Of a stretch of 64,000 nucleotides of DNA, positions 8,847-16,338 are shown piece after piece; positions within the stretch are counted from its first letter, which is position 1; each line of letters begins with the position of its first letter. This DNA is from Pleionea sediminis (GTDB lineage: Bacteria > Pseudomonadota > Gammaproteobacteria > Enterobacterales > Kangiellaceae). Location: contig NZ_SUNB01000007.1 of assembly GCF_007570825.1 (NCBI RefSeq), positions 1 to 64,000 of the forward strand. Reading direction: 5' to 3'. The notes under the pieces were generated by a model, which had not been told where the DNA came from, did no database searches, and saw only the letters and a program-made list of their open reading frames with translations. A program made the translations under genes and the position numbers.

Positions 8847-8879
8847 AAAGGGTTAACAGCCATTAACTATTAACCCTTT
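8847..8879. terminator. Intrinsic-terminator-like hairpin
   Basis: Perfect 10-bp stem AAAGGGTTAA (8847-8856) / TTAACCCTTT (8870-8879) with a 13-base loop. Read on the minus strand it lies just after the tRNA-Arg fragment and the 8959-10242 gene. The stem is rich in A+T, so efficiency is uncertain. Confidence 0.5.
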
Positions 8880-8885
8880 GGTATG

Positions 8886-8942
8886 TGGCGCGCCCGGAGA
8901 GATTCGAACTCCCGACCAATTGGTTCGAAGCCAACTACTCTG
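8886..8942 (-). pseudogene. 3' fragment of a tRNA-Arg gene (att-site remnant)
   Basis: On the minus strand the sequence contains an anticodon arm GTTGG-CTTCGAA-CCAAT (anticodon TCG), a T arm with GTTCGAATC, and an acceptor end GGGCGCG followed by CCA. The 5' part (acceptor strand GCGCCC and D arm) is missing; unrelated AT-rich sequence takes its place. Integrases that use tRNA genes leave such 3' copies at one end of the element. It is not a functional tRNA. Confidence 0.7.
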
Positions 8943-8958
8943 ATTAGCTAAATATTCT

Positions 8959-10242
8959 TTAATGTTTATTCTTGTTTTGAATATTCTCTTTTGTAACTTG
9001 TAGTGTAATATTTTCGTTTGTGCCACTCATTGTTAGAATAGTTGCAGGAATAATAGTTAACTGCACAGAAATTCCTTTTAAATCTGCAATAGCGGCCCAT
9101 TGGTCATGAAAATAGGCCATATCGTTAATATAAGGGGCCTTACCTAAATCTTTCATGAGGCCTGATGTTTCGTAAAATGAAATATAAGGCGGGTTAGCTT
9201 GATTTGTTGCAAGGCCAGTGTGTGAATTCCCTTTGCCCATTTTACTAATATCGAGGTTACCATTATCCAATTTGGGATAGTTGTTTTTTACATCTTCGGA
9301 TTCTTTTAAAAGCGGCTCTTTTGTCGGTGCTTTGCCTTCGATCCCAGAATTTGTCATTTCTCGATATACGTGCCTAGCTACACTAACAGTCACACCTTTA
9401 AAAAATGCATCGCGAATTGCAGCTTCGTCTCCACCGCTTACGGCTACTGCTGCTCCACTAATTGCCGCATTAGCGAGAGCTTTCCTGAATAGATAGTCAC
9501 TTGTATTTGGCATCGTATTAACTATGTTCATTGAGTGAGCAGTTAAACCTGCAGTGACACCAGACTTTAGTGCCAAGTTGAGATCTCCTGTTGTTTCATA
9601 AGTTAGCCAAGCCGAATAAGCCGCAGCTCCTTCTGGTCCACCATAAACAGATGCAATCGCTGTCCCTGCGTAGTTTACTAGGTCCGATTGCATCGCTGCA
9701 TTTGCAAGGTTGTCGCTGCTATGACGTAGAGGATCTGTAGCGACATGCCAAATGGCATCTACAATCTTTCCTTCTCTTACGCGTTTTTCAGCATCAGAAA
9801 GAGTATCTCCCCATTTATTTACTGAGCTTTCAACAAAGTTACCCGTTGCTAAAGCTAAATCATTAATATTAATGCCAGCACGTTTGATTTCTTCAACTGT
9901 ATCTCTAAAAGCTTTATTTCTGCACACAACAAGATTATTGTGTGGCTTAAGTTCGACTATGTATTGAGCAGTCTGCTTTCTTTTCTTAGCTTCTTTTGTA
10001 ACAGTATCAACACGGTTTTTTACTTCTTTCTTAACAGCATCTCGGCGTTTTTCAGCTTCTTTCAAAATGCCATTAACACGGTTTTCTGCTTCTTTCTTAA
10101 CAGCATCTCGGCGTTTTTCAGCTTCTTTTCCAGCAATACAAAGACCACAGCTTGCTAAATGATTATTACTGTAAACGATATTACTAGTGATAAATAAGCA
10201 AGTCAGGACACCTATCAAAAGAGACTTTGTCTTTTCAGGCAT
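8959..10242 (-). CDS. Exported protein with hendecad coiled coil and hydrophobic Ala/Gly domain, 427 aa
   Basis: An N-terminal signal-like segment (LLIGVLTCLFITSNIVYS) is followed by an 11-residue periodic helix, KEAEKRRDAVK / KEAENRVNGIL / KEAEKRRDAVK / KEVKNRVDTVT / KEAKKRKQTAQ (about residues 39-93). Residues 180-290 are Ala/Gly-rich and weakly hydrophobic (AGTAIASVYGGPEGAAAYSAW; KALANAAISGAAVAVSGGDE), recalling DUF637-like regions of haemagglutinin-type toxins. The end (INDMAYFHDQWAAIADLKG, then LTIIPATILTMSG) resembles C-terminal modules in such proteins. An envelope-associated or effector role is possible but not shown. The stop lies 17 bases from the tRNA-Arg fragment, so it is probably island cargo. 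Confidence 0.6.
   Translation of the reverse strand: MPEKTKSLLIGVLTCLFITSNIVYSNNHLASCGLCIAGKEAEKRRDAVKKEAENRVNGILKEAEKRRDAVKKEVKNRVDTVTKEAKKRKQTAQYIVELKPHNNLVVCRNKAFRDTVEEIKRAGININDLALATGNFVESSVNKWGDTLSDAEKRVREGKIVDAIWHVATDPLRHSSDNLANAAMQSDLVNYAGTAIASVYGGPEGAAAYSAWLTYETTGDLNLALKSGVTAGLTAHSMNIVNTMPNTSDYLFRKALANAAISGAAVAVSGGDEAAIRDAFFKGVTVSVARHVYREMTNSGIEGKAPTKEPLLKESEDVKNNYPKLDNGNLDISKMGKGNSHTGLATNQANPPYISFYETSGLMKDLGKAPYINDMAYFHDQWAAIADLKGISVQLTIIPATILTMSGTNENITLQVTKENIQNKNKH
10024..10128 (-). repeat. 66-bp tandem period inside the coiled-coil coding region
   Basis: A 39-base stretch at 10024-10062 recurs at 10090-10128, a period of 66 bases (22 residues, two hendecads). The near identity at DNA level suggests recent duplication or slippage. 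Confidence 0.85.
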
Positions 10243-10471
10243 TACGTTATTCCTCTTATTTTTAGTGACTATCCTGTTGATTAAGTTTAAATATAGGTTA
10301 AGTGGTCGAAGATTAGAATTATTCTCTGGGCTTAATAGAAAACTATTTCTAGTAGTGGGCAGTTGAGCTAAAGGTTTCTAAGTTACTACTTTGGTTTCTG
10401 AATATTTATTTTCAAAAGTATTTAAAGTATTGAAAAACAAAAGGGTGTTTTTAGAAGGCGTATTCGGAAAA
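10243..10471. other. AT-rich intergenic region
   Basis: It holds the upstream region of the minus-strand coiled-coil gene and the left flank of repeat R2a. No gene, clear promoter or hairpin was recognised. Confidence 0.4.
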
Positions 10472-10555
10472 TGGCTTCTAACCAATAGATTTCATTCAAC
10501 TTTGATTCTGACTTAAAATCCCTGTCTTTTTTCAGGTATTCTTTTTATTCCGGTG
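10472..10555 (+). repeat. Direct repeat R2, copy a
   Basis: The first 52 bases match 11772-11823 at 47 positions, and both copies end with TTTTATTCCGGTG. The shared core CTTAAAATCCCT resembles the 3' half of a tRNA-Leu(TAA) anticodon arm, a common integrase crossover site. Copy a ends seven bases before the start codon of the next gene. Confidence 0.7.
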
Positions 10556-10561
10556 AGAAAC

Positions 10562-10990
10562 ATGATAACTCTATTGGCACGACTAATATTTGTTGTTTTT
10601 CTTTTTCAATCGGCAGCATCTTATGCCGTTGTCAAAGAGGGACAACCATGTATTAAGCCGGAGAATAGAACTCATCAGTGTAAGATCGAGTATGTATCCA
10701 TTTATCGATTGATTGCCAATGGAAAGGATTTTGATAACAAACTCGTAAATGTTTCTGGCTATTTAAAAATAGTAGATCGCGAGGTTTCTCTTTATGTTAG
10801 CGAAAATGATGCTAAGCATGGGCTTTATATGAATTCTCTTCATGCATCATTTGATGGAATACATCTTAGTGACTTACAAAAATATAACGGGAAATTTGTA
10901 TTTCTTGAAGGCACATTTATAAATGGTTGGACAGATTCAAGCAGTGGGACAGTCGATAAAGTATACTTGCTAAGTAGCCTACGAAAGTAG
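10562..10990 (+). CDS. Small exported protein, possible OB-fold, 142 aa
   Basis: The ATG at 10562 is chosen over the GTG at 10553 because it begins a typical signal peptide (MITLLARLIFVVFLFQSAAS, cut after YA). The mature part (IYRLIANGKDFDNKLVNVSGYLKI, then FVFLEGTFINGW) looks like the small exported proteins with a beta-barrel (OB-like) core that begin 'S-I-Y-x-L-I-x-N'; function unknown. One cysteine pair is near the N-terminus (PCIKPENRTHQCK). It lies between repeats R2a and R1b and is probably accessory cargo with its own promoter inside or before R2a. Confidence 0.65.
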   Translation: MITLLARLIFVVFLFQSAASYAVVKEGQPCIKPENRTHQCKIEYVSIYRLIANGKDFDNKLVNVSGYLKIVDREVSLYVSENDAKHGLYMNSLHASFDGIHLSDLQKYNGKFVFLEGTFINGWTDSSSGTVDKVYLLSSLRK

Positions 10991-11047
10991 ATTCAAACAA
11001 TTAACGGTATACTTATCACATAGCGTTAGCTGTTCGATAGCCTCTAT

Positions 11048-11097
11048 GGAAACAGATTAATTCTGCCTAAAATTCTGAGTTTTTGGGGAATATTTGG
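11048..11097 (+). repeat. Direct repeat R1, copy b
   Basis: Second copy of R1 (see 8785-8836), with a single TTTTTGGGG block instead of two. It stands in front of the lipoprotein gene, as copy a stands in front of the coiled-coil gene region. Confidence 0.65.
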
Positions 11098-11157
11098 TCT
11101 TTACGGAAATTGCAAAAAGAGATATTGTGTGCGCCTTTTTATCTTTGTGGAAGTAGT

Positions 11158-11709
11158 ATGTTAAAGCACAAGTTGTTGATTGTAGTCTTATCTTTATCCA
11201 TCTTAATGGCATGTTCTGGCGGCGGTTCAGATTCAAAGGAAGTTATTTCAGAAGAAAAGGCTTGGGAAGATATCGTCGGTATTTGGCATTACACTAATAC
11301 GGATGGTTCGATTAAGGAACGTGTATTTCTGGCTATTGAGAAGGGTGAAGCCGCAAAATTGGCATTTAATACAATTTACAGTTGTTATGAAAGATTTGAT
11401 TATCCTTTAGATCATGAGCTCAATCGAACATTCGCTATGGAGTTTCGCTTTATAGACTACGAGAATTACTTAGGTGCATTGGATTATGTTGACTATGATA
11501 GTAGCGCTTTCATAGCGGAGGTTGAGTGGCCAGAATTTGGAGTGTTAGCTTTGGATATAGGTGAGGTATGGTCCGAGGATACGGAGTTGTATTGGAGGTC
11601 AGAAGGTTTTGAAATAAATGGCGATTTCTATGAGTACAAAGAGAAGACTGTCAGCACTTATGTGAAGAGCAGCCACTTAACCACTGTTACACTTCCTGGT
11701 TGCAGATAA
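11158..11709 (+). CDS. Lipoprotein of unknown function, 183 aa
   Basis: The start at 11158 gives a classic lipoprotein signal peptide ending in LMAC, followed by GGGSDS. GGAAG lies just upstream. An in-frame upstream Met (11083) would overlap repeat R1b and spoil the signal. The mature part opens with EDIVGIWHYTNTDGSIKERVF, the pattern of small lipocalin-like lipoproteins that report 'x-G-x-W'. The protein is acidic and aromatic-rich, with a possible disulfide pair (YSCYERF; LPGCR at the end). It lies between R1b and R2b in the integration hotspot. Confidence 0.65.
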   Translation: MLKHKLLIVVLSLSILMACSGGGSDSKEVISEEKAWEDIVGIWHYTNTDGSIKERVFLAIEKGEAAKLAFNTIYSCYERFDYPLDHELNRTFAMEFRFIDYENYLGALDYVDYDSSAFIAEVEWPEFGVLALDIGEVWSEDTELYWRSEGFEINGDFYEYKEKTVSTYVKSSHLTTVTLPGCR

Positions 11710-11771
11710 GGGCTCTAAGTCTTTTGGGTGAAAAAGTAACGTTAAATTATTGAATTGCAATTGGAGTATAT

Positions 11772-11896
11772 TTGGCTTCAAACCAATTGATTTCATTTAG
11801 CTATGATTCTGACTTAAAATCCCTCGCTGATTCAGGGGATGATTTGGTTCAGCTGTGACAAATTTGTGACAAATGGAGTACTTTTTTATTCCGGTG
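11772..11896 (+). repeat. Direct repeat R2, copy b
   Basis: Matches R2a at both ends but carries about 40 extra bases, including a tandem GTGACAAATTT / GTGACAAATGG (11855-11877). Short tandem repeats of this sort are common as integrase arm sites. It ends about 65 bases before the tRNA-Ser fragment. Confidence 0.7.
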
Positions 11897-11962
11897 CATT
11901 CCAAAGTCGGTTTTAACTACTTTACTGTAATTTATTGAAAAATAAGTATTATTACGGAAAGA

Positions 11963-12024
11963 GAAGGATTCAACTCAGCTTCGAAAAGCTTGCTCAGAGC
12001 GTTCGAATCCCTCTCTCACCGCCA
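11963..12024 (+). pseudogene. 3' fragment of a tRNA-Ser gene (element boundary remnant)
   Basis: The end reads GTTCGAATC (T loop) then TCTCACC-GCCA, a serine-tRNA-like acceptor with encoded CCA. A TTCGAAA loop upstream could be the remains of a CGA anticodon. The 5' half cannot be folded and no matching GGTGAGA acceptor strand is present, so this is a partial copy. It probably marks the right end of an element that entered a tRNA-Ser gene; the intact gene would be beyond the left edge of the window. Confidence 0.6.
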
Positions 12025-12030
12025 GTTGAT

Positions 12031-12060
12031 AAAAAGCCCGGCTTCTGTGCTGGGCTTTTT
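12031..12060 (+). terminator. Intrinsic terminator after the tRNA-Ser fragment
   Basis: AAAAAGCCCGGC (12031-12042) pairs with GCTGGGCTTTTT (12049-12060) around a 6-base loop, ending in a T-run. It lies seven bases after the CCA, as a normal tRNA terminator would. Confidence 0.85.
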
Positions 12061-12392
12061 GCTTTTCTTTAAGGCGAAAGAGTTAGAGCCGCATTAATAC
12101 AGCTCAAGAATTGAGCAAGTAATGACAGTCGATACCGACTTAACAAGCTAAAGACTTATTCTCAAATTAAATGCTATCCGATGCATTTCTCTCATCAAAT
12201 TCGCCGACATCAATAATTTATAAATGTTCTATATTGAAACCTTTGTGACTTACTCTGTTTGGGGCCGATGAGAATGAACTGTGCTCGTAGAATGAATGGA
12301 TTCGATTTACATAGTTTGGAATTATTCCGGGGCAAACCTAAGCTAGTTCTGAAAAATGGTTTATCTAACCGTCACTTCTCAGGGGGGACGCT
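12061..12392. other. Intergenic region, nothing recognised
   Basis: First chromosomal sequence after the island boundary. I see no gene, RNA or strong hairpin; the last bases hold the AGGGGGG ribosome binding site of the next gene. Confidence 0.4.
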
Positions 12393-12701
12393 ATGTTGAG
12401 TGGGCAGGCATTAGTAATGCCTCAAAAACAATCCTTATTGGGAGCACTTATTGTTGCTAGTCTGGCTTTTCTTGGGTCCCAGTCTTCAGCAATCACCGGC
12501 TATGCACTTGCACTGCTAACGATAGTCGTAATTGTTGTTGCGACTCATATGAGTTCAATCTGGGCTACGCAAGCGAAAAAGGAAAGCCCAATAGTATTTT
12601 CATTATTTTGGGGATTAATAATAGGGTTAATCGTTCCATTTTTAATTACTTCTTTTTTGGACGGTGGAGTGTCTGCTTTGTATGAAATTTTCGCATCTTA
12701 A
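12393..12701 (+). CDS. Small inner-membrane protein, 102 aa
   Basis: A strong AGGGGGG lies six bases before the ATG. Three hydrophobic helices are visible: about residues 15-33, 35-53 and 66-90 (SLFWGLIIGLIVPFLITSF), separated by a short polar stretch (SIWATQAKKESP). It is likely an integral membrane protein. No family is recognised and no neighbour suggests a function. It is the first intact gene to the right of the tRNA-Ser scar. Confidence 0.6.
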   Translation: MLSGQALVMPQKQSLLGALIVASLAFLGSQSSAITGYALALLTIVVIVVATHMSSIWATQAKKESPIVFSLFWGLIIGLIVPFLITSFLDGGVSALYEIFAS

Positions 12702-12987
12702 CCAAAAATGACTTTAGGATTAAAAACGATGAAAGCTCTGATTTCCTCATATTTTAAGTTCTACAAATAAAGTTGCGGTCGGTTTTATATTTATTACACT
12801 GAAGGAATAGGCTCGAGCTTTAGAAAAATGGCTTTCCAGTTGTTACAACTGGAGTAAGTTTTTTATCAAATAGTGAGTTGACACTTATTTTTTGTTGTAA
12901 AGATCGTTTTTATAAAGCGTGTCTGTATTTTAAGCTCGATGTCGGTCTCTGAAGATTGATGAATTATTGGAACTCGAGAGTCGTATT

Positions 12988-13326
12988 ATGAAAAGTTCAC
13001 TACCTCTATCCGAGGACAAAAAGTTAGCGGTAACATTTCGAGTTGAGCCAGGTTGCTTGGGTCCTCAAGGTAAAAGCTTTATCGACGACTTTTGTGCATT
13101 TGCTCAAAAGAATGTACAGACACTCGACTCTGACTATGTCATTTGGAATATCGTACCGAGAAACGACAAAACATTACCTGAGATTGAGTATTATGTTCTA
13201 GGGAAGAGAATGAACCATGAACAAGCAGAAAAATATTTAAGTCTTTTTAGTAAAAGCTTAGATGAGTTTGAAGGGCACTTGGATGATAAGTTGGCTAACT
13301 TAATTGAAGAGTTTGCATCCTATTAG
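12988..13326 (+). CDS. Hypothetical cytoplasmic protein, 112 aa
   Basis: The start at 12988 (MKSSLPLSEDKK) has GAGAG nine bases upstream; a TTG at 12967 is a less likely alternative. The product begins with a beta-type segment (LAVTFRVEPGCLGPQGKSF) and ends in charged helices (DEFEGHLDDKLANLIEEF). There is no export signal or membrane segment. The pattern suggests a small conserved proteobacterial family, but I cannot name it. It stands alone between two AT-rich gaps. Confidence 0.6.
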   Translation: MKSSLPLSEDKKLAVTFRVEPGCLGPQGKSFIDDFCAFAQKNVQTLDSDYVIWNIVPRNDKTLPEIEYYVLGKRMNHEQAEKYLSLFSKSLDEFEGHLDDKLANLIEEFASY

Positions 13327-13687
13327 AACGCTCATAGAGAGAAATAATATTATTCACATCATTGAAAGAAATATCATCGAAAATATAAAGCTATCTTACT
13401 TGCCATCTAGACTTCTAATTTTAGTAATCTCAAATAGAAATCCACTAAAAAAGTATGATGAATTGGTTCTCAAATAGCCGAAAAAGTGCATCTCATCTAT
13501 CAAAATAAATGGATAATTATTTCTCAATTTGTAATAAATGCTTGTGTAACTGCTTGTTATAAAATAAAAAGTTAGCAGTTAAGTTATTTGGTTTCGATCA
13601 ACGACAGGGCAGTTACGCAAGAGCAATTTGTTCTTGAACGATTTTTAGCGTTTATAAAATTAAAAAAGCTTTCATCGGAGAATTGTT
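13327..13687. other. AT-rich gap of 360 bases, nothing recognised
   Basis: Both strands lack credible reading frames, and no clear terminator or RNA was seen. The right end supplies the CGGAG ribosome binding site of the next gene. Confidence 0.4.
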
Positions 13688-13882
13688 ATGGATTTATTTG
13701 CGTTTATCTTGACGTTTTTTTTGAACAGCTCGAACCCGGATAGTGTTCACAATTGTGTCGACCAAACTGCTGAGTCGGAGTGTAAGCCTACGTTGGTTGG
13801 TGGAAATGGTGGAACAACACCACCTGACAACCCTGAAGGTGATAAAGGCGAAGGTGAAGAAGAAGACACATTGAGTTATTAA
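13688..13882 (+). CDS. Small hydrophobic-leader protein with Gly/Pro/Glu tail, 64 aa
   Basis: CGGAG lies 7 bases before the ATG. Residues 2-12 are hydrophobic (DLFAFILTFFL), two cysteines follow (HNCVDQTAESECKP), then a GG-containing stretch (LVGGNGGTTPPDNPEG) and an acidic tail ending in DTLSY. The N-terminus could be a short export signal or membrane anchor. The next gene, a membrane protein, begins nine bases after the stop, so the two probably form an operon. The function is unknown; a precursor peptide is one idea but no maturation enzyme is visible. Confidence 0.5.
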   Translation: MDLFAFILTFFLNSSNPDSVHNCVDQTAESECKPTLVGGNGGTTPPDNPEGDKGEGEEEDTLSY

Positions 13883-13891
13883 GTAGGATTA

Positions 13892-14371
13892 ATGACAGAA
13901 TTAGTATTAGATAATTTTCGGTTTATATTGCTGGCGTTAATGGCGCTGGCTATTTTTGTGAATCGCCGATTAACGTCTTTACTTTTGTTGTCCTTAATCA
14001 TATTTCTGTCCCATGTTGTTTATTTTGTAATGTTTGATTACATCTGGGACTGGGGAAATGCGAAAGTTACTTGGAACTTGTGGTGGGTAGCTCTCGAATT
14101 TCCTGTATTTACGGTTATTTATTTAAAGTTTAATTCTCGCTATTCGTGCGATGAAGACTTACAGATTTTGTATTTGAGTCTGGCTTATATGTTATTTAAT
14201 TTTATTCAAGCCATCGATTGGAATTATTTCGATGGCGGAACCATGGCGAAAATTATGACTTATTCAATGCCGACGATTAATTTGCTTACCGTCATGGTTT
14301 TATTTAAGCGATTTATTTTCGAACGGTTTGATCGATTGGCCAGTTTTGTTAAACGATCGAAAGCTGTTTAA
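13892..14371 (+). CDS. Inner-membrane protein with about five helices, 159 aa
   Basis: Hydrophobic helices are visible near residues 5-22 (FRFILLALMALAIFV), 26-47, 62-78, 90-108 and 118-136, ending in a positively charged tail (KRFIFERFDRLASFVKRSKA). Polar residues between them are aromatic and acidic (FDYIWDWGNAKVTWNLWW). It is translated nine bases after the 64-residue protein with a TAGGATT site, which suggests a common transcript. No family is recognised. The third gene (14418) starts 46 bases later. Confidence 0.6.
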   Translation: MTELVLDNFRFILLALMALAIFVNRRLTSLLLLSLIIFLSHVVYFVMFDYIWDWGNAKVTWNLWWVALEFPVFTVIYLKFNSRYSCDEDLQILYLSLAYMLFNFIQAIDWNYFDGGTMAKIMTYSMPTINLLTVMVLFKRFIFERFDRLASFVKRSKAV

Positions 14372-14417
14372 AACTAAGGAATACATCTAAGCGTCTACAG
14401 CGAAGGAGTAAAGAGTT

Positions 14418-14792
14418 ATGTCACTGTCACCTGATGTTGCAATTCTTATTATGTCCGTAATTATTTCACTTTGCAGTGGAATATTGATACATTCGTTCGT
14501 ATCGCGCTATAAGCAGCGTAAGCTGAATCGAGAGTTTGCTGCTTTCCATATCAAAAACTTGCGCAAAGGTAAGTACGACGATGAAATTATTTCTCACGCT
14601 TTAGCGGAAGAAATAGTTGAAATTATTGAGAAACAAAATTCAGGAGAAGGTAATCTCGACCAATTGGTTATGGAAAAAGAAGAGGTACTGAACGAATTAT
14701 ATGAACACATTGTTCATTGCTGGGAAGAAAAAGAGCGGCTTAAACAAAGACGCATCAGTATGAAGTCACAATTTGTCGATGTAGCATCTTAG
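14418..14792 (+). CDS. Membrane-anchored protein with cytoplasmic helical domain, 124 aa
   Basis: GAAGGAG lies nine bases before the ATG. One N-terminal transmembrane helix (AILIMSVIISLCSGILIHSF, residues 8-28) is followed by a basic stretch (RYKQRKLNRE) and a charged, probably coiled-coil helix (LAEEIVEIIEKQNSGEGNL; EKERLKQRRISMK). It is probably the last gene of the group that begins at 13688. It converges with the haemoglobin gene, whose stop is only two bases away. Function unknown. Confidence 0.6.
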   Translation: MSLSPDVAILIMSVIISLCSGILIHSFVSRYKQRKLNREFAAFHIKNLRKGKYDDEIISHALAEEIVEIIEKQNSGEGNLDQLVMEKEEVLNELYEHIVHCWEEKERLKQRRISMKSQFVDVAS

Positions 14793-14794
14793 TT

Positions 14795-15205
14795 TTAGTT
14801 CTGAGGATGTTTGACATCATTAGATGATGAATTACGATTGAGTATATCGTCGCGATATGATTCACATAATTCGATGAATTCTTCGATAAGCTCTGCTGGG
14901 ACTTCTAATTCGGTTAGAGTGTCACGCATATAGTCAATAAATAAGTCAACATGATAGTCACCGAGACCATCGTCCACTAAAGTCGAGTGAGCTTCTCTGA
15001 GATCTTTCGGTGTGGTTTGCACCGGTCCGCCCATAATATTGGTAAAAAAATTCCGTAGCTTATCTTTTTGCTCGTTAATTGAAATATGTTGGAAGTAAGG
15101 AATCAAATCCTTGTTTTTGAGCAGTTTATCATAAAACCGATTAACGGCAGCTTCGACGGCGGCTTCGCCTCCCATCCTGATAAAAAGGGTTTTGTTCATT
15201 TGCAC
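14795..15205 (-). CDS. Truncated haemoglobin (group I-like)
   Basis: Small haem protein for oxygen or nitric oxide chemistry. Visible family marks are FIRMGGEAAVEAAVNRFYDKLL (B-helix Tyr in FYDKLL), then FFTNIMGGP, and LREAHSTL, where His is the proximal haem ligand. The length of 136 residues is usual for a single trHb domain; the last 15 residues are an extra polar tail. A second Met (15199, MNKTLF) is an equally good start. It stands alone, convergent with the preceding gene. Detoxification of nitric oxide is possible by analogy, not shown here. Confidence 0.85.
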   Translation of the reverse strand: MQMNKTLFIRMGGEAAVEAAVNRFYDKLLKNKDLIPYFQHISINEQKDKLRNFFTNIMGGPVQTTPKDLREAHSTLVDDGLGDYHVDLFIDYMRDTLTELEVPAELIEEFIELCESYRDDILNRNSSSNDVKHPQN

Positions 15206-15381
15206 TCAGACAAAAGATAGCTTTTATTGAATAAATATAATTTAATTCTCCACTTACTGCCATATCAAACCGATATATTGTAGTTTAAAGAATGAACAGC
15301 TTAGTCATTGTATGCATTGGAATATTTTGCCTTGAAATGGGATAATCAAAGTCGCGGAAGTTATGAGATAGGTAGGATGAT

Positions 15382-15936
15382 GTGACTGGGTTGAATAAGC
15401 AATGTACCTCGAATAGTTGGAAATCTATTGAAGAAAGTTTTCGTACATTGCAAGGTCGTTTTCCTCAGCTTAAGACATGGCGACTCGGGCAAGATAATGC
15501 CAAACGGCGTGCTGGAGCCTGTTTTCCTTCGAGAAAATTATTAACATTAAGTCGTCATCATCTCAAGTTAAATTCTCATGAGGTGATCATGGATACTTTT
15601 TTACATGAAGTGGCGCATGCTGTAGCTTGGGAGCTTTACCGAGAAAATGGGCATGGTTCGCATTGGAAGCGTATTGTCAGTGACTTAGGCGGAGTTCCTA
15701 AAGCGCGCGGTCACTTTAAAACTCCGCAAGCTGCATGGTATATAGTCTATTATGACCAAACTAATCAAACATTAATGAAAGTCGCAGAACGACATCGTAA
15801 AAATCGACGTATAAAGTCTTTAATGGTGCGCGGTCGTCCTGAATCATTGGGCCAACTTTATTATATTTGCAGTAACGAATATCAGCTGTGGAATGATGGA
15901 CACAAAAACATTAGCCAAGTTCGTCTGGAGCAGTAA
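15382..15936 (+). CDS. SprT-like zinc metallopeptidase, 184 aa
   Basis: Carries the zinc-protease motif HEVAH (near residue 76, in MDTFLHEVAHAVAWEL) with a downstream His (GHGSHWKRIVSDLGG), as in SprT/Spartan-type proteins, some of which act on DNA-protein crosslinks. A GTG start at 15382 is used, with TAGGAT about eight bases before it. Unlike standard SprT, the C-terminal part lacks the four-cysteine zinc ribbon (only YICSNEY remains), so it is a shortened relative. Cellular substrate unknown. Confidence 0.75.
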   Translation: MTGLNKQCTSNSWKSIEESFRTLQGRFPQLKTWRLGQDNAKRRAGACFPSRKLLTLSRHHLKLNSHEVIMDTFLHEVAHAVAWELYRENGHGSHWKRIVSDLGGVPKARGHFKTPQAAWYIVYYDQTNQTLMKVAERHRKNRRIKSLMVRGRPESLGQLYYICSNEYQLWNDGHKNISQVRLEQ

Positions 15937-16047
15937 ACGCTGATTTCGATTTTTAAAGTGGTTGAAATAGAGCGAATGGTTTTTAATGCTATTACCAGAA
16001 ATGCTCGATTTTAATCTTTGATCGTTATTTTTAGAGAAGTATTAATT

Positions 16048-16290
16048 ATGAAATCTTTTGAATTATTTTATTTTCCATCTTGTCCTTTTTGTCAGTTAGT
16101 TCTTAGTGAACTACCTAACATGAAAGTTGAGGTTATTTTAAAAAATATTATGGAAAATACGGACTTTAGAAATGAGCTCATGGCTGGAGGAGGTAAAACT
16201 CAAGTTCCTTGTTTAAAAATAATCGACAACGGCAATGAGCAGTGGCTCTATGAGAGTCGAGATATTGTGGATTATTTAGGCCAGCAATGA
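16048..16290 (+). CDS. Glutaredoxin-like protein, 80 aa
   Basis: Thioredoxin-fold redox protein. FYFPSCPFCQ contains the C-x-x-C active site (CPFC, residues 12-15), followed by the cis-proline segment TQVPCLKI and the C-terminal ESRDIVDYLG that normally contacts glutathione. The start at 16048 fits the family length; an in-frame upstream codon at 16018 would add an unsupported extension. It probably reduces disulfides or glutathione adducts in the cytoplasm. A monocistronic gene by spacing. Confidence 0.8.
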   Translation: MKSFELFYFPSCPFCQLVLSELPNMKVEVILKNIMENTDFRNELMAGGGKTQVPCLKIIDNGNEQWLYESRDIVDYLGQQ

Positions 16291-16338
16291 ACTTATCGGC
16301 CTTTAATGATTTTTAATTTCATAAAAGGCCTATTTCAT

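Noticed and set aside
9940-10158. 72-codon reading frame opposite the coiled coil
   Set aside because: Antisense shadow of the repeated Lys/Glu codons; Phe/Ser-rich with no start signals.
10472-10555. R2 as a true tRNA-Leu fragment
   Set aside because: Only the anticodon-loop-like core matches; no T arm or acceptor can be traced, so it is listed as a repeat only.
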